Positions 37,930 to 47,722 of a stretch of 64,000 bases of DNA are shown here, piece after piece; positions within the stretch are counted from its first letter, which is position 1; each line of letters begins with the position of its first letter. The DNA is taken from positions 271,507 to 335,506 of the forward strand of contig JAIXMO010000035.1 in the NCBI GenBank assembly GCA_025677825.1, given 5' to 3'. Under the pieces are notes generated by a model. That model did not search any database. It worked only from the letters and a program-made list of their open reading frames with translations, and was not told the DNA's origin. The position numbers and the translations under genes are program-made. The DNA is from Helicostylum pulchrum. Lineage: Eukaryota > Mucoromycota > Mucoromycetes > Mucorales > Mucoraceae.

Positions 37930-39977
37930 ATGGAGAGACCGCGAGTTCGATCAGAGATTATCTCTCGCACTCATAGTCTCTTGGAAGAGATAAACAATAT
38001 ATCTGACGAAGAAGAAACCTGGTTTGAAGACGACCAGGTATATATATATTTTAAAAAATAAAAGTACACTGACAAACACTTACTCCTGTTTTTTTTATTA
38101 AATAAAAAAAAAGGTCATGATGGACTCGACCGCATTATCATCACACAATACGTACGACACAATTATAGACAGAGCTTCAAAGTTACAACTGAAACAGTCA
38201 CCAAAAACCGAACACAAGACTGAACTTTACCCTGCCATAGAGCGATTCAGTAACGATGAATCAATGCGCAGATCACAATTAAATAAAACGATACGAAGTA
38301 ATGAAGACTTCAGTGTACGTACAATAATAATAATAATAATAATAATAAAAGAACCCCTGACTCATTTTTTTATATTTATCGTTTAGGCAATTTCTGAAGC
38401 TATTCCGTAAATATTATAAAATTACAATAAAATACAAATGCCCCTCCCCCCCTTACTAATATTATTTATAGCGATCAACAGGCAAAAAGAGCAAGATACT
38501 CACATAGTCCAACACGCTTTAGTAGTCCAACACACTTTAGTAACTCAACACACTTTAATAGAAGTACGATAAATGTGGAGCGTAGTCCGTCTTATTCCCA
38601 CAGTAATCAAAAGTATAATCATAACAGTTCAGTGTATAGCGCATCAAATGGGGCCACTACCGTTGAATACCAAGATCATTCACCGAGTGTATCCGCAGGG
38701 AAAAATAATAATATGATGAATAATAATAATATGATGAATAATAACAATATGTCGAATAATAACAATATGTCGAATAATAACAATATGTCAAATGATAACA
38801 ATACGTCGAATAATAACAATATGATGAATAATAACAACGATGACCATGGATCGTTTTTAGGCTATAAACCACCTACTGATGAAGTACCTAATCCACCTCG
38901 CCCAGATGAAATTATTCAGGTGAGTTTTTATTTTATTTTTTACTTGTGTAGCGATAACTAAATGATAAGAGATAAATAGGTAAAACAACACAAATACAGA
39001 ATAATTCGATCGATTGGTGAGGGAGGATCAGGAAAGGTATATCAGGTCCTTTCGTTGACATACATGGACATATTCGCTTTGAAATGGATTATTCTAAGAG
39101 ACGACATCGATAAAAAGAACGTTTTAAACGAAATTAAAATCATGAAAGAACTAATGAGCTCCCGACATGTTATTAATCTTTGTGATTCTGAAATTACAGA
39201 AAAGGTCGCTTACATGGTAATGGAATACGGTAGTTTAAATTTCGGTCACTTAATACAAAGCCAAATCAAAGAAGGTTGGGACATTATGTTTTTCGGGTAC
39301 TACTGGAAGCAGGTACGTTTTTTTTTTCTTTTTTGTATGTGTGTGTAATGTTTTTTTACTGATACTGACAGAATAATGTATACATTAGATGCTGAAAGCA
39401 GTGGAGGCAACACATCAACATAACATCATTCATGCCGATTTGAAGCCTGCAAATTTCGTTGTTGTGGATGGATGCCTAAAACTCATCGATTTTGGTATTG
39501 CAGATAAGATCCCGGATTGCACAACGAATATTGGAAGACAGAACCAGGCAAGTTTTTTTTTTTAAAAAAAAAGGAATCTTTTTATCGTTATGTTTTTTCT
39601 AAAACTAATAAATTTCAATATAGGTTGGAACTGCTAACTTTATGGCACCAGAAACTTTCGTGGATACAGGAGAACAATCGGGCTATAGACAAGGAAGACC
39701 AAGCGATGTCTGGTCTTTGGGGTGCATTTTATACCAGATGATTTACTCTAAGCCGCCTTTTTTTCATTTACCCAGAGATGCAAGAATCGGTGCTATTACC
39801 AACGTAAATCATGACATCCTTATTCCTGAAAACGTAAAGTATGGTAATGCTACTATAGCTGTACCTACCATTCTTCGAAACTTACTACACCTCTGTCTAA
39901 ACAGAGACGTTAAATTACGTCCCACATTGAGGGAGTTATTAGCACATCCATTTGTAAATACAATACCTTGCACATAA
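37930..39977 (+). CDS. Mps1/TTK-like dual-specificity kinase
   Basis: Seven exons: 37930-38037, 38114-38314, 38387-38406, 38472-38919, 38980-39312, 39389-39547 and 39624-39977, 540 aa. The N-terminal ~240 residues are disordered with an Asn/Met repeat. The kinase domain shows IGEGGSGKVYQVL, FALKWI, VAYMVMEYG, HADLKPANFVVVDGCLKLIDFGIAD (quoted here in two parts: HADLKPANF and LKLIDFGIA), VGTANFMAPE and SDVWSLGCILYQM. HADLKPANF with KLIDFGIA is characteristic of Mps1, the spindle-checkpoint kinase that acts at kinetochores and spindle poles. The intron after 39547 begins with GC (GCAAGT) rather than GT, a minor but accepted splice class. No TPR region as in human TTK is evident in the N-terminus. 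Confidence 0.93.
38701..38838 (+). repeat. Tandem AATAATAACAATATG-type repeat coding Asn/Met blocks
   Basis: About eight near-copies of a 15-nt unit inside exon 4 of the Mps1-like gene code for NNNNM-type blocks alternating Met-Met, Met-Ser and Thr-Ser. Unit changes of 15 nt keep frame. It explains the Tyr/Ser-rich frame on the opposite strand. Confidence 0.85.
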
Positions 39978-40106
39978 AAAAAAGCAACTTTTTTTTTTCT
40001 TTCTACTTTTTACTTTTTTTTCTTCATACCATGCACATAATAATAATAAAAAAATATACAGTAGCAACATATATTTAGTTATATAAAATGATTTTTCTTT
40101 TTTTTA

Positions 40107-41317
40107 TTAGTTTGTCTTTTTGGTAGGACGCTCAATCTTCATAGCCTTATAATCACCATTGAAACGAAGTCCAAGCTTCATAATTTCAGCAAATACGTTC
40201 CAATCCAAAACCTTTGTCATAAATATCTTCATAACAACAGTAATAGGTCCTTGATCAGAGACAATAATCTTACCGGCGTTACGACAAATGGTATCAGCAA
40301 TAACAGAAGGAGGAGAAGAGAATTTTTGAGCGGATGTAAGAGCAGACATCTTTCCTGCATTACTATAAAAGTTGGAATCGATAGGTGAAGGATGCTACAC
40401 ACAACAACAAAAAATTAGTGTTACGTTTCTCGTAAAAATAAATTACTTTACAATAACTAAAACATCAATCTTGGCCTCAGCTAATTCAGCAGCAATAGAA
40501 GCAGCAAAGTTGGTCAAGAAAATCTTGCTCGAAGCTAAATGATAAATGATTAACATCGAATACTACAACTATTTTCTATCGCAAATACAGTACTTACAGT
40601 ATAAAGCAGACATGGGGTTAGGAATAAAACCAGCAGAAGAAGAAGTAAAAGTAATCAATCCACGCAACTTCTTGTTCAACATCTCGTCAGCAAAATGATG
40701 AGTTAAAGTCAAACCGGCAGTGACGTTGGTATGGAAGTTGGCCATCTCCCGCTTAAGAGCAATATCAGCATAACCACCAGTGGTAATAAAACCAGCATTG
40801 TTACACAAAATTTGAACATCGATATCCTTAGTGGACTCCCTGACAGCATTTAAATAAATCTCGCCAGAGGCCTCTGATAAATCACAACCAACAAAACGGA
40901 ACTCGACTTTAGGAAATTCAGCAACAATGGTTTCCTTGAATTTAGATAACGTGACATCGTCAAGTGCAACAATAACTACATTGAGGTCTTGAGAAGCAAA
41001 TTTACGGACAATAGCTGCACCAATACCGGAAGAACCACCAGTAACAAGTGCCCTACACGTATTGTTTTTTTGTAAGAAAGAAGAATCGCTTATAATTTGT
41101 AAAGAAAATACGTTACCACTTGGCGTTGTACTTGTTCTTCAAGTTTTGTTCGGGACAGCCGTAAGCACCATAAAGGACAAGGGCGAGGTAAGGGACTACG
41201 GCCAATACACCGATCCAAAAGAATACTATATGTGATATTTATTTCGGTTTAGAAAAAAAAAATGCAGTAAAAGAGGCAGATAATAGTGCTGAACTTACAT
41301 GGAGTTATAAAGTACAT
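40107..41317 (-). CDS. Membrane-anchored short-chain dehydrogenase/reductase
   Basis: Five exons: 41299-41317, 41117-41225, 40598-41052, 40452-40534 and 40107-40394, 317 aa. A hydrophobic N-terminal segment (FFWIGVLAVVPYLALVLYGA, residues ~8-27) should anchor it, probably in the ER. The Rossmann fold follows: ALVTGGSSGIGAAIV (cofactor TGxxxGIG), ILCNNAGFITTGG, and after splicing the catalytic Y-S-S-S-K. Such anchored SDRs include hydroxysteroid dehydrogenases, 3-ketoacyl-CoA reductases and 3-ketosphinganine reductases; the substrate cannot be chosen here. A long C-terminal region with PSPIDSNFY replaces the usual PG motif. The first exon codes only six full codons. Confidence 0.85.
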
Positions 41318-42014
41318 TTCAAAAAAAAAAGAGATGAAGAGAAATAAACTTTTTCATTTTTTTTCCATGTTTATAGAATTTGTACTTTGAGAGGAGTTTT
41401 TTTTTAGTCCAATAAGAGTTATATTTTTTTGAGTAACAGAAAAGAATGTTTAACATGTCGCGTAAAAAAAGTTAGGGCAGGTTAAACCGTGTAAAATTCA
41501 CTGTTTTTTTAAAAAAAGAAAAGAAAGCTATAGTCTAGAATCAGATGCTTATTTAAATTGTAAAGCGGCTCACCTTGAAAATAAAAAAATATTGTAAGAC
41601 ATCCGAACATGTAAACTGACAACGTATCAAGATTCCCTAGATAAAAAAAAATGAGTTGCAACGAGCCTTCAAGGGAAGTTACTGTAAGTAGCAGATCGCA
41701 TATAAACTAAATATTTCAATGATTCGAAAACGAACTTTGTACCGGATAATAAATTTGTCCAGCCAGGAAAACGACCCCTATTTATATTATTTTGTGTACG
41801 TGTAACAGTTTTGGTGTGGCGTCCTAATCAAAAAAGAAGTATAAAAACTACAATTATCATTGCTCCTTTAATTGGTTTATCCATCGTATTTGTTACGTTA
41901 GGAAAAAAGCTTAAATTTAACAACAAAAAAGCTACTAAACCTTTGTATTTGGATATCAAACTATTTACTTTTTTTTTAAAAAAAACATAGTAACTTGTAG
42001 CGAAATAACTTTTA
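41318..42014. other. Spacer, no gene seen
   Basis: About 700 bp upstream of the SDR start and downstream of the syntaxin-like stop. AT-rich, many A/T runs; no convincing frame. Confidence 0.45.
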
Positions 42015-42971
42015 TTAAAAATCAGTAAATAATGTAGTAGAGACAACAATACTAATTATTACAATGACAGTAAAAAGAGCCACCAAACTAGCGATCAACT
42101 TATTTCTTTTTTCTCTTTTACGTAACAGATCATCAAAATCAATTGTATTACCCACCTGTGTTCTTTCCAACACGTTGAGTTCATCATCTATCACATAAAC
42201 CACGTTTCCTTCTTTTAAGACGAGAGGCCACCGACGCCTGTACCTTTCAATCAGAATATTAACTTCGTTTCTCATTCCTGATAGCTTTGTAAACGTTAAC
42301 GCCAACTGACGAAGATCTCCGTGCATATCCTGAACGATATGCATCATATGCTGTACTTCCTTATCGTTCCTTCTAACACCTCGCTGCATCAGCACCTGAA
42401 CAAACACCGACGGAGAATCTTCCCCCGTAGAAGCAATAGCTCGTTCCAAATCAAACGGCGTAGCATGTGGATTCACAGTCTTAATATATCTCTCAAACAA
42501 CTGTGCTGTGTATCTTTGACCTTCCAAGGTTATATTAATGTACTTTTCCAGTAAGTCCTTGTAGGATCTCAAAATAAGCTTGTATTTTTGATTTCGAAGG
42601 TCTAGGTCGGATAGTTTTGGTTTGGAGGGTTCAAGAGTCATAACCGATTTTCGAAGGTATTGGAGTCTGTCGTCTAATTTGATAGTTTGCGATGTCAGGG
42701 TGGATCGATTCTTGCGAGCTATTTTATTGGTGTTGGGTGTGTGTTGATATAGTGTCTTGTGGGCTTCTTTTAGTACCTCAATGTCTTCTTGACATTCGTT
42801 AATATTGAATATTACGTTATCGGCTATTGTTTCAAATGTCTTGAAATACAGTACGTTCAATATTTCGCTATTTTGACTTGACGGTGTCACTATAGATAAT
42901 GCAGGTTCGAGAGGGGTATCTGGCACCCATTCTTGAGGTGAAGTTAAAGGTTCCTTTTCAATATCATGCAT
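42015..42971 (-). CDS. Divergent syntaxin-like tail-anchored protein
   Basis: Intronless, 318 aa from ATG 42971. The C-terminus is a single hydrophobic segment (residues ~294-313, IASLVALFTVIVIISIVVS) preceded by basic residues, the classic tail anchor. The middle has a syntaxin-type Habc helix pattern ending in KLILRSYKDLLEKYI and QRYTAQLFERYIK, followed by a linker with TPFDLERAIAS. The SNARE-like helix reads VQHMMHIVQDMHGDLRQLAL and then FTKLSGMRNEV. Aligned by eye to plasma-membrane syntaxins, the central zero-layer Gln is Leu here and the second half of the helix is poor. It may be a non-fusogenic or lineage-specific t-SNARE relative acting on membranes. The fold call rests on pattern only. 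Confidence 0.7.
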   Translation of the reverse strand: MHDIEKEPLTSPQEWVPDTPLEPALSIVTPSSQNSEILNVLYFKTFETIADNVIFNINECQEDIEVLKEAHKTLYQHTPNTNKIARKNRSTLTSQTIKLDDRLQYLRKSVMTLEPSKPKLSDLDLRNQKYKLILRSYKDLLEKYINITLEGQRYTAQLFERYIKTVNPHATPFDLERAIASTGEDSPSVFVQVLMQRGVRRNDKEVQHMMHIVQDMHGDLRQLALTFTKLSGMRNEVNILIERYRRRWPLVLKEGNVVYVIDDELNVLERTQVGNTIDFDDLLRKREKRNKLIASLVALFTVIVIISIVVSTTLFTDF

Positions 42972-43178
42972 TGTTTTGTTGGTATATTATATTTTTCTGT
43001 AAAAAAAAAAGTGAACAAAAAGAAAAAAGTATGAATAAAATGCAAACTGAAAAAAATAAAAATTAAATAATTTTGGTATAGGGCTTAGTTGCTTTTATTA
43101 GAAGAAATTAGTGTTATATTTATCAAAATTATTTTGTTTCTTTTATAGGAGTAATATAGTTGTTAAATATAGATTTTT

Positions 43179-44346
43179 TTATGGTGTGTTCACCCACTCT
43201 GAGGCATATGATTCACTGGATTCAAACATGGTAACGGCTTTTTGTAATCCATATTCGATTTGAAGCCCCAAAAGCCCTCCTTCGTCTTGGTATTTTCCTA
43301 CCAATTTGTCTTCTTGTTTTATAGCGCTATTAATAGTCAAGGGTATTTGAATCACTACTTTTGCAATCGTAATAGAGAGTTTTATACGGCGCCACACATC
43401 AAAGTACGATAAGCTCCTTATTTCTTCTTGAAGTTCGTATAACCTCAAAAGCTCAAACTGTATAATTCTATAGTATTTCTGTGAGGCTGAGGGAGTAAAA
43501 AAAAAGTAAACAAGTAAGAGAGAGAGAGAGAGAGAGAGAGAGATGTTACTGAGTCACATGACTATTATACTCACATAGGATTATATCTCGAATTTTTAAA
43601 AACCCAACTTCGGCTATAGCTAATACATCGTCGTTAACATGCATTAACTTGTTTGTTTCATTCATAGCGTCTAAAGCATATTTTCATTAGTAACATAATA
43701 TGCATATCATTGTATTGTTTTGTAAATATTAAACTCACGTATAACAGTGCGTAATGTTTGAAACTCGCCCTCCATAATTTCGATATACAACTAATATAAA
43801 GTTTGTATTAGCTTGAAAACATAAAATATTCTAGATAAGAGCGAGTGATAAATATACACATATATGTACCTGCCGAATCACTTGCTCGAAAATATCAACT
43901 GCATTATCGGTGGATGGACAATGACTTAGATTAGATTTGTAACACATATCATACTGTAATTTCGATGACGGTTGTATGAGAGTAATATAAGCGGCAGATA
44001 ATACTATATTATATTGTTACTAAAATGAGTTTTATGTGCGTACATATACTTTATACTTTATACCAACATTGAAAGCTTTGCGTTGCTTTAGAGTAAGGTG
44101 GTACGAATTTATCCGGGTGGCAAATCCTACTTTTCTACAAAAAATAAAATAATGCATAATTAAAAAGTACACTACAATTGGTAAATGTATACGTATTACT
44201 TTGATATAAGCTCTTCTAATTTCATCGCAGCTTGAATCACCTGATACTCCAAGTGCTTCATAATGGTTTGAGGCCGATAAAATATCATTCACCAAAATGT
44301 ATTTCTCCCCAATTTCTTCGTGACCTAATAAGCATTGGCTAATCAT
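43179..44346 (-). CDS. J-domain (DnaJ-like) protein
   Basis: Six exons: 44200-44346, 44068-44134, 43870-44003, 43739-43790, 43575-43670 and 43179-43486, 267 aa. After ~28 residues the J domain begins: NHYEALGVSGDSSCDEIRRA, then across the first intron K-SRICHPDKFVPP with the essential HPD, then LSAAYITLIQPSSKLQYD, which fits helix IV. The rest is alpha-helical with no G/F, zinc or membrane region, so it belongs to class C, with a client or partner that cannot be named. HPD binds and stimulates Hsp70. The second intron uses a weak GTTGGT donor, and the last acceptor had to be CTCAG at 43487 because the nearer one gives a stop; both are the least certain junctions. Confidence 0.75.
43517..43543. 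repeat. (AG)n microsatellite in an intron
   Basis: An uninterrupted run of about 13 AG units inside the last intron of the J-domain gene. Confidence 0.9.
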
Positions 44347-44963
44347 CTTTATATATAAAATACTGTTTGAAAAAGAAAAAAGAAAAAGGGAAAATAAAAC
44401 TGTTTAAAGGAAGTATAAATACTGTTTTTTAATTAATTCAAAAAAAGTAGAATTAAAACCTTGAACTTCAAGTTCGGAAAATTTTATTATCCTCACCCAA
44501 GGTATACAGCTTCCCTTTGCTCTTTCTCTCTCTTTCTCTCTCTTTCTCTCTTTTTACTGTTAAAAATTCTGTCGTATTATGGTAGCATATATACAGTTGG
44601 TAGATATATAACTCTTTTAAAGCCAAGATTTTCATAAAACAATCCTGTAACGTATAAAGTTGAGTAAAATGCAACGCCTGTGACGTAGGGTAAAAAAGTA
44701 GACTACCCTTATTTATATGTTTATACGTACAATTTATTGAGGGATGTGCGAGAGAGAAGGGAATATATATACAGAGGGAAAATGTGAGCATATATAAACA
44801 TCAAAAGACATGCTTTTTTTTCTTATTTTTTTCTAAGGGTACATGCACAATGACACTAATAGTCTAATATGTACATTGTTTAGCAAAAAAAAAACCCATT
44901 ATCTATTCAAACAATTAACTATACCGATATTTTTTTTTAAATATGTTGATTATCAGAAAGCAT
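44347..44963. other. Spacer with CT-rich repeat
   Basis: About 600 bp between two minus-strand genes. Contains a CTTTCTCTCT repeat at about 44517-44552. No coding frame beyond repeat artefacts. Confidence 0.5.
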
Positions 44964-45593
44964 CTAGTATATTTCATTTAGTAACCGTTCAAAATTTTGA
45001 ATCGTTTTCCCCAATTGCTGGATTGTTATTCTTTGATTGTTAATTGATACTTCTTGTTGCTGAATTGACAGTTCAATCTGTGATAATAAATGTTTTAGAG
45101 CTAACTGGACGCTAAAAAGTGGGCTTTCTCTGCTTAAATTTTTGCTTCTCTGAAAGCTGTCAATCAAGTTTGGTTGGATATCCATATCTACATTTTCTGA
45201 ATCAAATAATACCGGATCCAAAAATACCGTATTTGTGTCGTTCATCATACCATTTTGTTGTTGTGACGGTATAGGTTCGGAAGGGATATATGGTTCAGTA
45301 GATTCACGCTTACGCTTAATTGCTATTGGATGGTTTATTGTGCAATTTATCTCGTGATCATTTTCATTTTCTATGTGATATACATGTAATTAGTAAATTA
45401 TATACACAACCTATTTTTTTTTCTTTATTTACTTTGAAACATATAAGCACGTCGTTCCACTTCCCACGCCCTACGTAATTTCCATGCCTTAAGAGAAATT
45501 TAGTAAAGGGAGTCTAATTTAAACTAAAGTTATAATTACCGATTTAATTCTTTGTCTTTTGAAAATATTCTCGTTTTCATCCATAAAGTCCAT
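44964..45593 (-). CDS. Unrecognised small protein with NLS-like run and C-terminal coiled coil
   Basis: Three exons, 45540-45593, 45433-45487 and 44964-45370, 171 aa with consistent phase. An N-terminal charged helix (WKLRRAWEVERRAYMFQ) is followed by a basic IAIKRKRES run that could be a nuclear localisation signal. The C-terminal ~50 residues are a Gln/Ile-rich coiled coil (IELSIQQQEVSINNQ; LGKTIQNFERLLNEIY). No known domain was recognised. Its start lies only ~60 bp from the outermost visible edge of the large inverted repeat, so a mirrored copy could exist just beyond the window's right end. Confidence 0.65.
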
Positions 45594-46305
45594 ATGCTGC
45601 GATAAAAAGAGAAAGGAAGTTAAAAAAGTAAGTATAATAAAGACATACCGTTTTTATATTGAAGGGTCCCCCTTTTTTTCTTCTTCTTAATTGAAGTGGC
45701 GTGTATTCAAACAATATACTACATGTCCATGTATCTTTTTTTTTCATTGTTAAGTAAGTGTAGTAGATGTAATCAATAAACGCGCACGTTTCTTTGTATA
45801 TATAATTTTTTAGCTATGCAGATCAAATGAAATATAACAAGGTCCTGCAGTAAAAGATATAATAAAGGAGGATAATGAAAACAATTAAACGGTATTGTTA
45901 GCTAGCTATTGCCTTGGTAATTAAAAAATATATATATGTATACAGTTACAGTTGTAGTATAATAATTTATAGCCGAAAAACTCATTATTATTTGATTTCA
46001 TTGTGCTAATGCATACTATTTGATTTCAGATTTTTGTTTATACAATAATCTGGTCTGGTTGTTATCTATTTATACTTGTGCTACTTTATATTTTAATGGG
46101 GTCATATGTAAATAGCGCTGCTATTTACTTGAATTTTATTATTATAGTTTAGAGATAGATTTAAATGAATATATATAAAGATAGAAAAGATATGTTAAAA
46201 TGTGTATTTCATATATATACAAATGTATGAATTACATAATGAAGGTGAAAAGGTAAAAAAAGAAAGTGTGATACTTGTTCAAAAGAACAAAAAAGTGGGA
46301 TTCAA
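45594..46305. other. Spacer in the left palindrome arm, no gene seen
   Basis: AT-rich 700-bp stretch containing the palindrome's outer visible edge at 45653. A near-direct repeat of TACTATTTGATTTCA-like sequence occurs near 45990-46030. Mirror copy at about 63354-64000. Confidence 0.45.
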
Positions 46306-46674
46306 TTAACTTGATTTTTCATTATAAGTAGGGGGGGGAGGTGAGAGAGATGATTGAGGTTCAGCGGGAGCAAGTTGTGCTTGTTTCTGCATTTCTTTAA
46401 GGACTCGAAGTTCTTCAAGCTGTTGTTGAACACTTGGGTCTAATGAAGCTTGCTTCTGTACTGGTGGATTTGCTTGTTGAGGTCTCTTGGGCTTTGCTAA
46501 TTCAAGCAACAAACGATCATTGGCTAATTTTCTAGCATTATACTTGGGTAAAATACAAACGAGGCCAAAGATACCACAGCAAAAGCACCAACAACAATCA
46601 GATACACCACATTCGTTTTCGTCAACCTCCTTTTCAAGTTCCTTGATTAACTTTTCGTTTCTGTATTCAGTCAT
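46306..46674 (-). CDS. Cys-rich small protein with C-terminal PPxY motif (intact left-arm copy)
   Basis: Intronless, 122 aa. Residues ~22-45 pack seven cysteines into a partly hydrophobic stretch (CGVSDCCWCFCCGIFGLVC), which could be palmitoylated or inserted in a membrane. It is followed by a charged helix (KLANDRLLLELAKPKRP), a Gln/Pro-rich region and a tail ending PPPPTYNEKSS, which contains a PPxY motif of the type bound by WW domains of Rsp5/Nedd4 ubiquitin ligases. The combination resembles small membrane-associated ubiquitin-ligase adaptors, but no family is recognised. A TATA-like box lies ~60 bp upstream. The mirrored copy at 62985-63353 is broken. Confidence 0.7.
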   Translation of the reverse strand: MTEYRNEKLIKELEKEVDENECGVSDCCWCFCCGIFGLVCILPKYNARKLANDRLLLELAKPKRPQQANPPVQKQASLDPSVQQQLEELRVLKEMQKQAQLAPAEPQSSLSPPPPTYNEKSS

Positions 46675-46732
46675 ATTTGTTTTACTTATTTAAAATAATA
46701 AAGAAAAAAATGTTTTGATTTGATTTGGCTTG

Positions 46733-46740
46733 TATTTATA
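46733..46740 (-). promoter_or_regulatory. TATA box of the Cys-rich protein gene
   Basis: On the minus strand CCTATAAATACA lies about 60 bp before the ATG at 46674. Position and sequence are typical; the same element is present in the right arm near 62918-62928. Confidence 0.5.
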
Positions 46741-47550
46741 GGAAAAACTAGAGAGTGCTTTAATTGCTGTCAAATGTTACACCAATTGCTACGCAAGAGG
46801 CTCAGCAGCTACACAAACATTTCGTCACATGAATACTAGCCATGGAGCATTCAACTGACACAAGTAAACGCTTTATTTTCTTCATACAGTTATAATGTTG
46901 TAGGCGTAAACTTATAAAATAAAGCTAACCGGTTTAATATCAGGTATCAGAATATCCATTGTACGCCAAAAGCAAATAGTTTAGAAAAGAGAAACATGTT
47001 TTTTAACCTCAGAGATACACCAGAGCGTTACTGAGCACAACGTGTTTTTAGCCTTTTTTAGTCTGATATGACTGTGGCTAAGCAAAGTCTTGTATTCAAA
47101 ACATTTTCACAAGACGAAGTTTAATTATACATGTTGATTTAAGATATGTATTAATTTTGATCTGAAGGACTCCAAGTAGTTTAATTGGAAGTTTTTACTG
47201 TAATTGTCATCTAACCAGAGTCCGAAAACCGTTTTTTTTTACGTGGCCCGTCATCAATGGAATTTATTTAATATATTTATAATATTTCTTAAATCACTGT
47301 TACATTGTACGATTCTTTTTTTTTAAGAAAAAAAAAATCTCGTAATAAGACAACTGCCGCATTCATACCCATTTGTTTCCCCTAAATAGTTTTATTCTGG
47401 CTTCCGACGCTAAAATAAGCTTTTTACCTCAAAAAAAAATATGACGTATTTTATTGTTTACTTTTTCCGCATAACCTGTATCTTTCTTCTTCATTTATTA
47501 CTTTTGCTTTTTTGTTTTTATGCTTTCGTTTTGTTCTTTTTGTTTCGTTT
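46741..47550. other. Spacer in the left arm, no gene seen
   Basis: About 800 bp with no coding-like frame. Mirrored at about 62110-62920. Confidence 0.45.
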
Positions 47551-47603
47551 TTGTACCAACCAATACGGTTCTTCTTAGGGTAACGGTCATCTTTAAAGGT
47601 ATG
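47551..47603 (+). repeat. Leader module A (shared 5' sequence with splice donor)
   Basis: About 53 bp starting TTGTAC, containing ATACGGTTCTTCTTAG and ending AAAGGTATG, a likely exon-intron border. A diverged copy lies inverted at 49271-49327. It precedes the frameshifted gene at 47723. Mirror copy at about 62057-62109. Confidence 0.6.
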
Positions 47604-47722
47604 ATAAAAATTTAATATGGCACACATTTTTTTTAATCAACATTTCTTTACCTTGCTAGTTACCCTGTAAAGAATATATACCCGAATATATAGTTTTCTT
47701 TACTTCATCTTTTCAAAGCCCA

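Noticed and set aside
37946..37966. GAGTTCGATC-like stretch resembling a tRNA T-loop
   Set aside because: No cloverleaf could be built and it lies in the first exon of the Mps1-like gene; no tRNA was found elsewhere.
38701..38838. Possible CRISPR-like array
   Set aside because: The repeats are contiguous, in frame and without unique spacers; a coding microsatellite in a eukaryote.
38657..38872. Tyr/Ser-rich minus-strand frame
   Set aside because: Antisense of the Asn/Met repeat in the Mps1-like gene.
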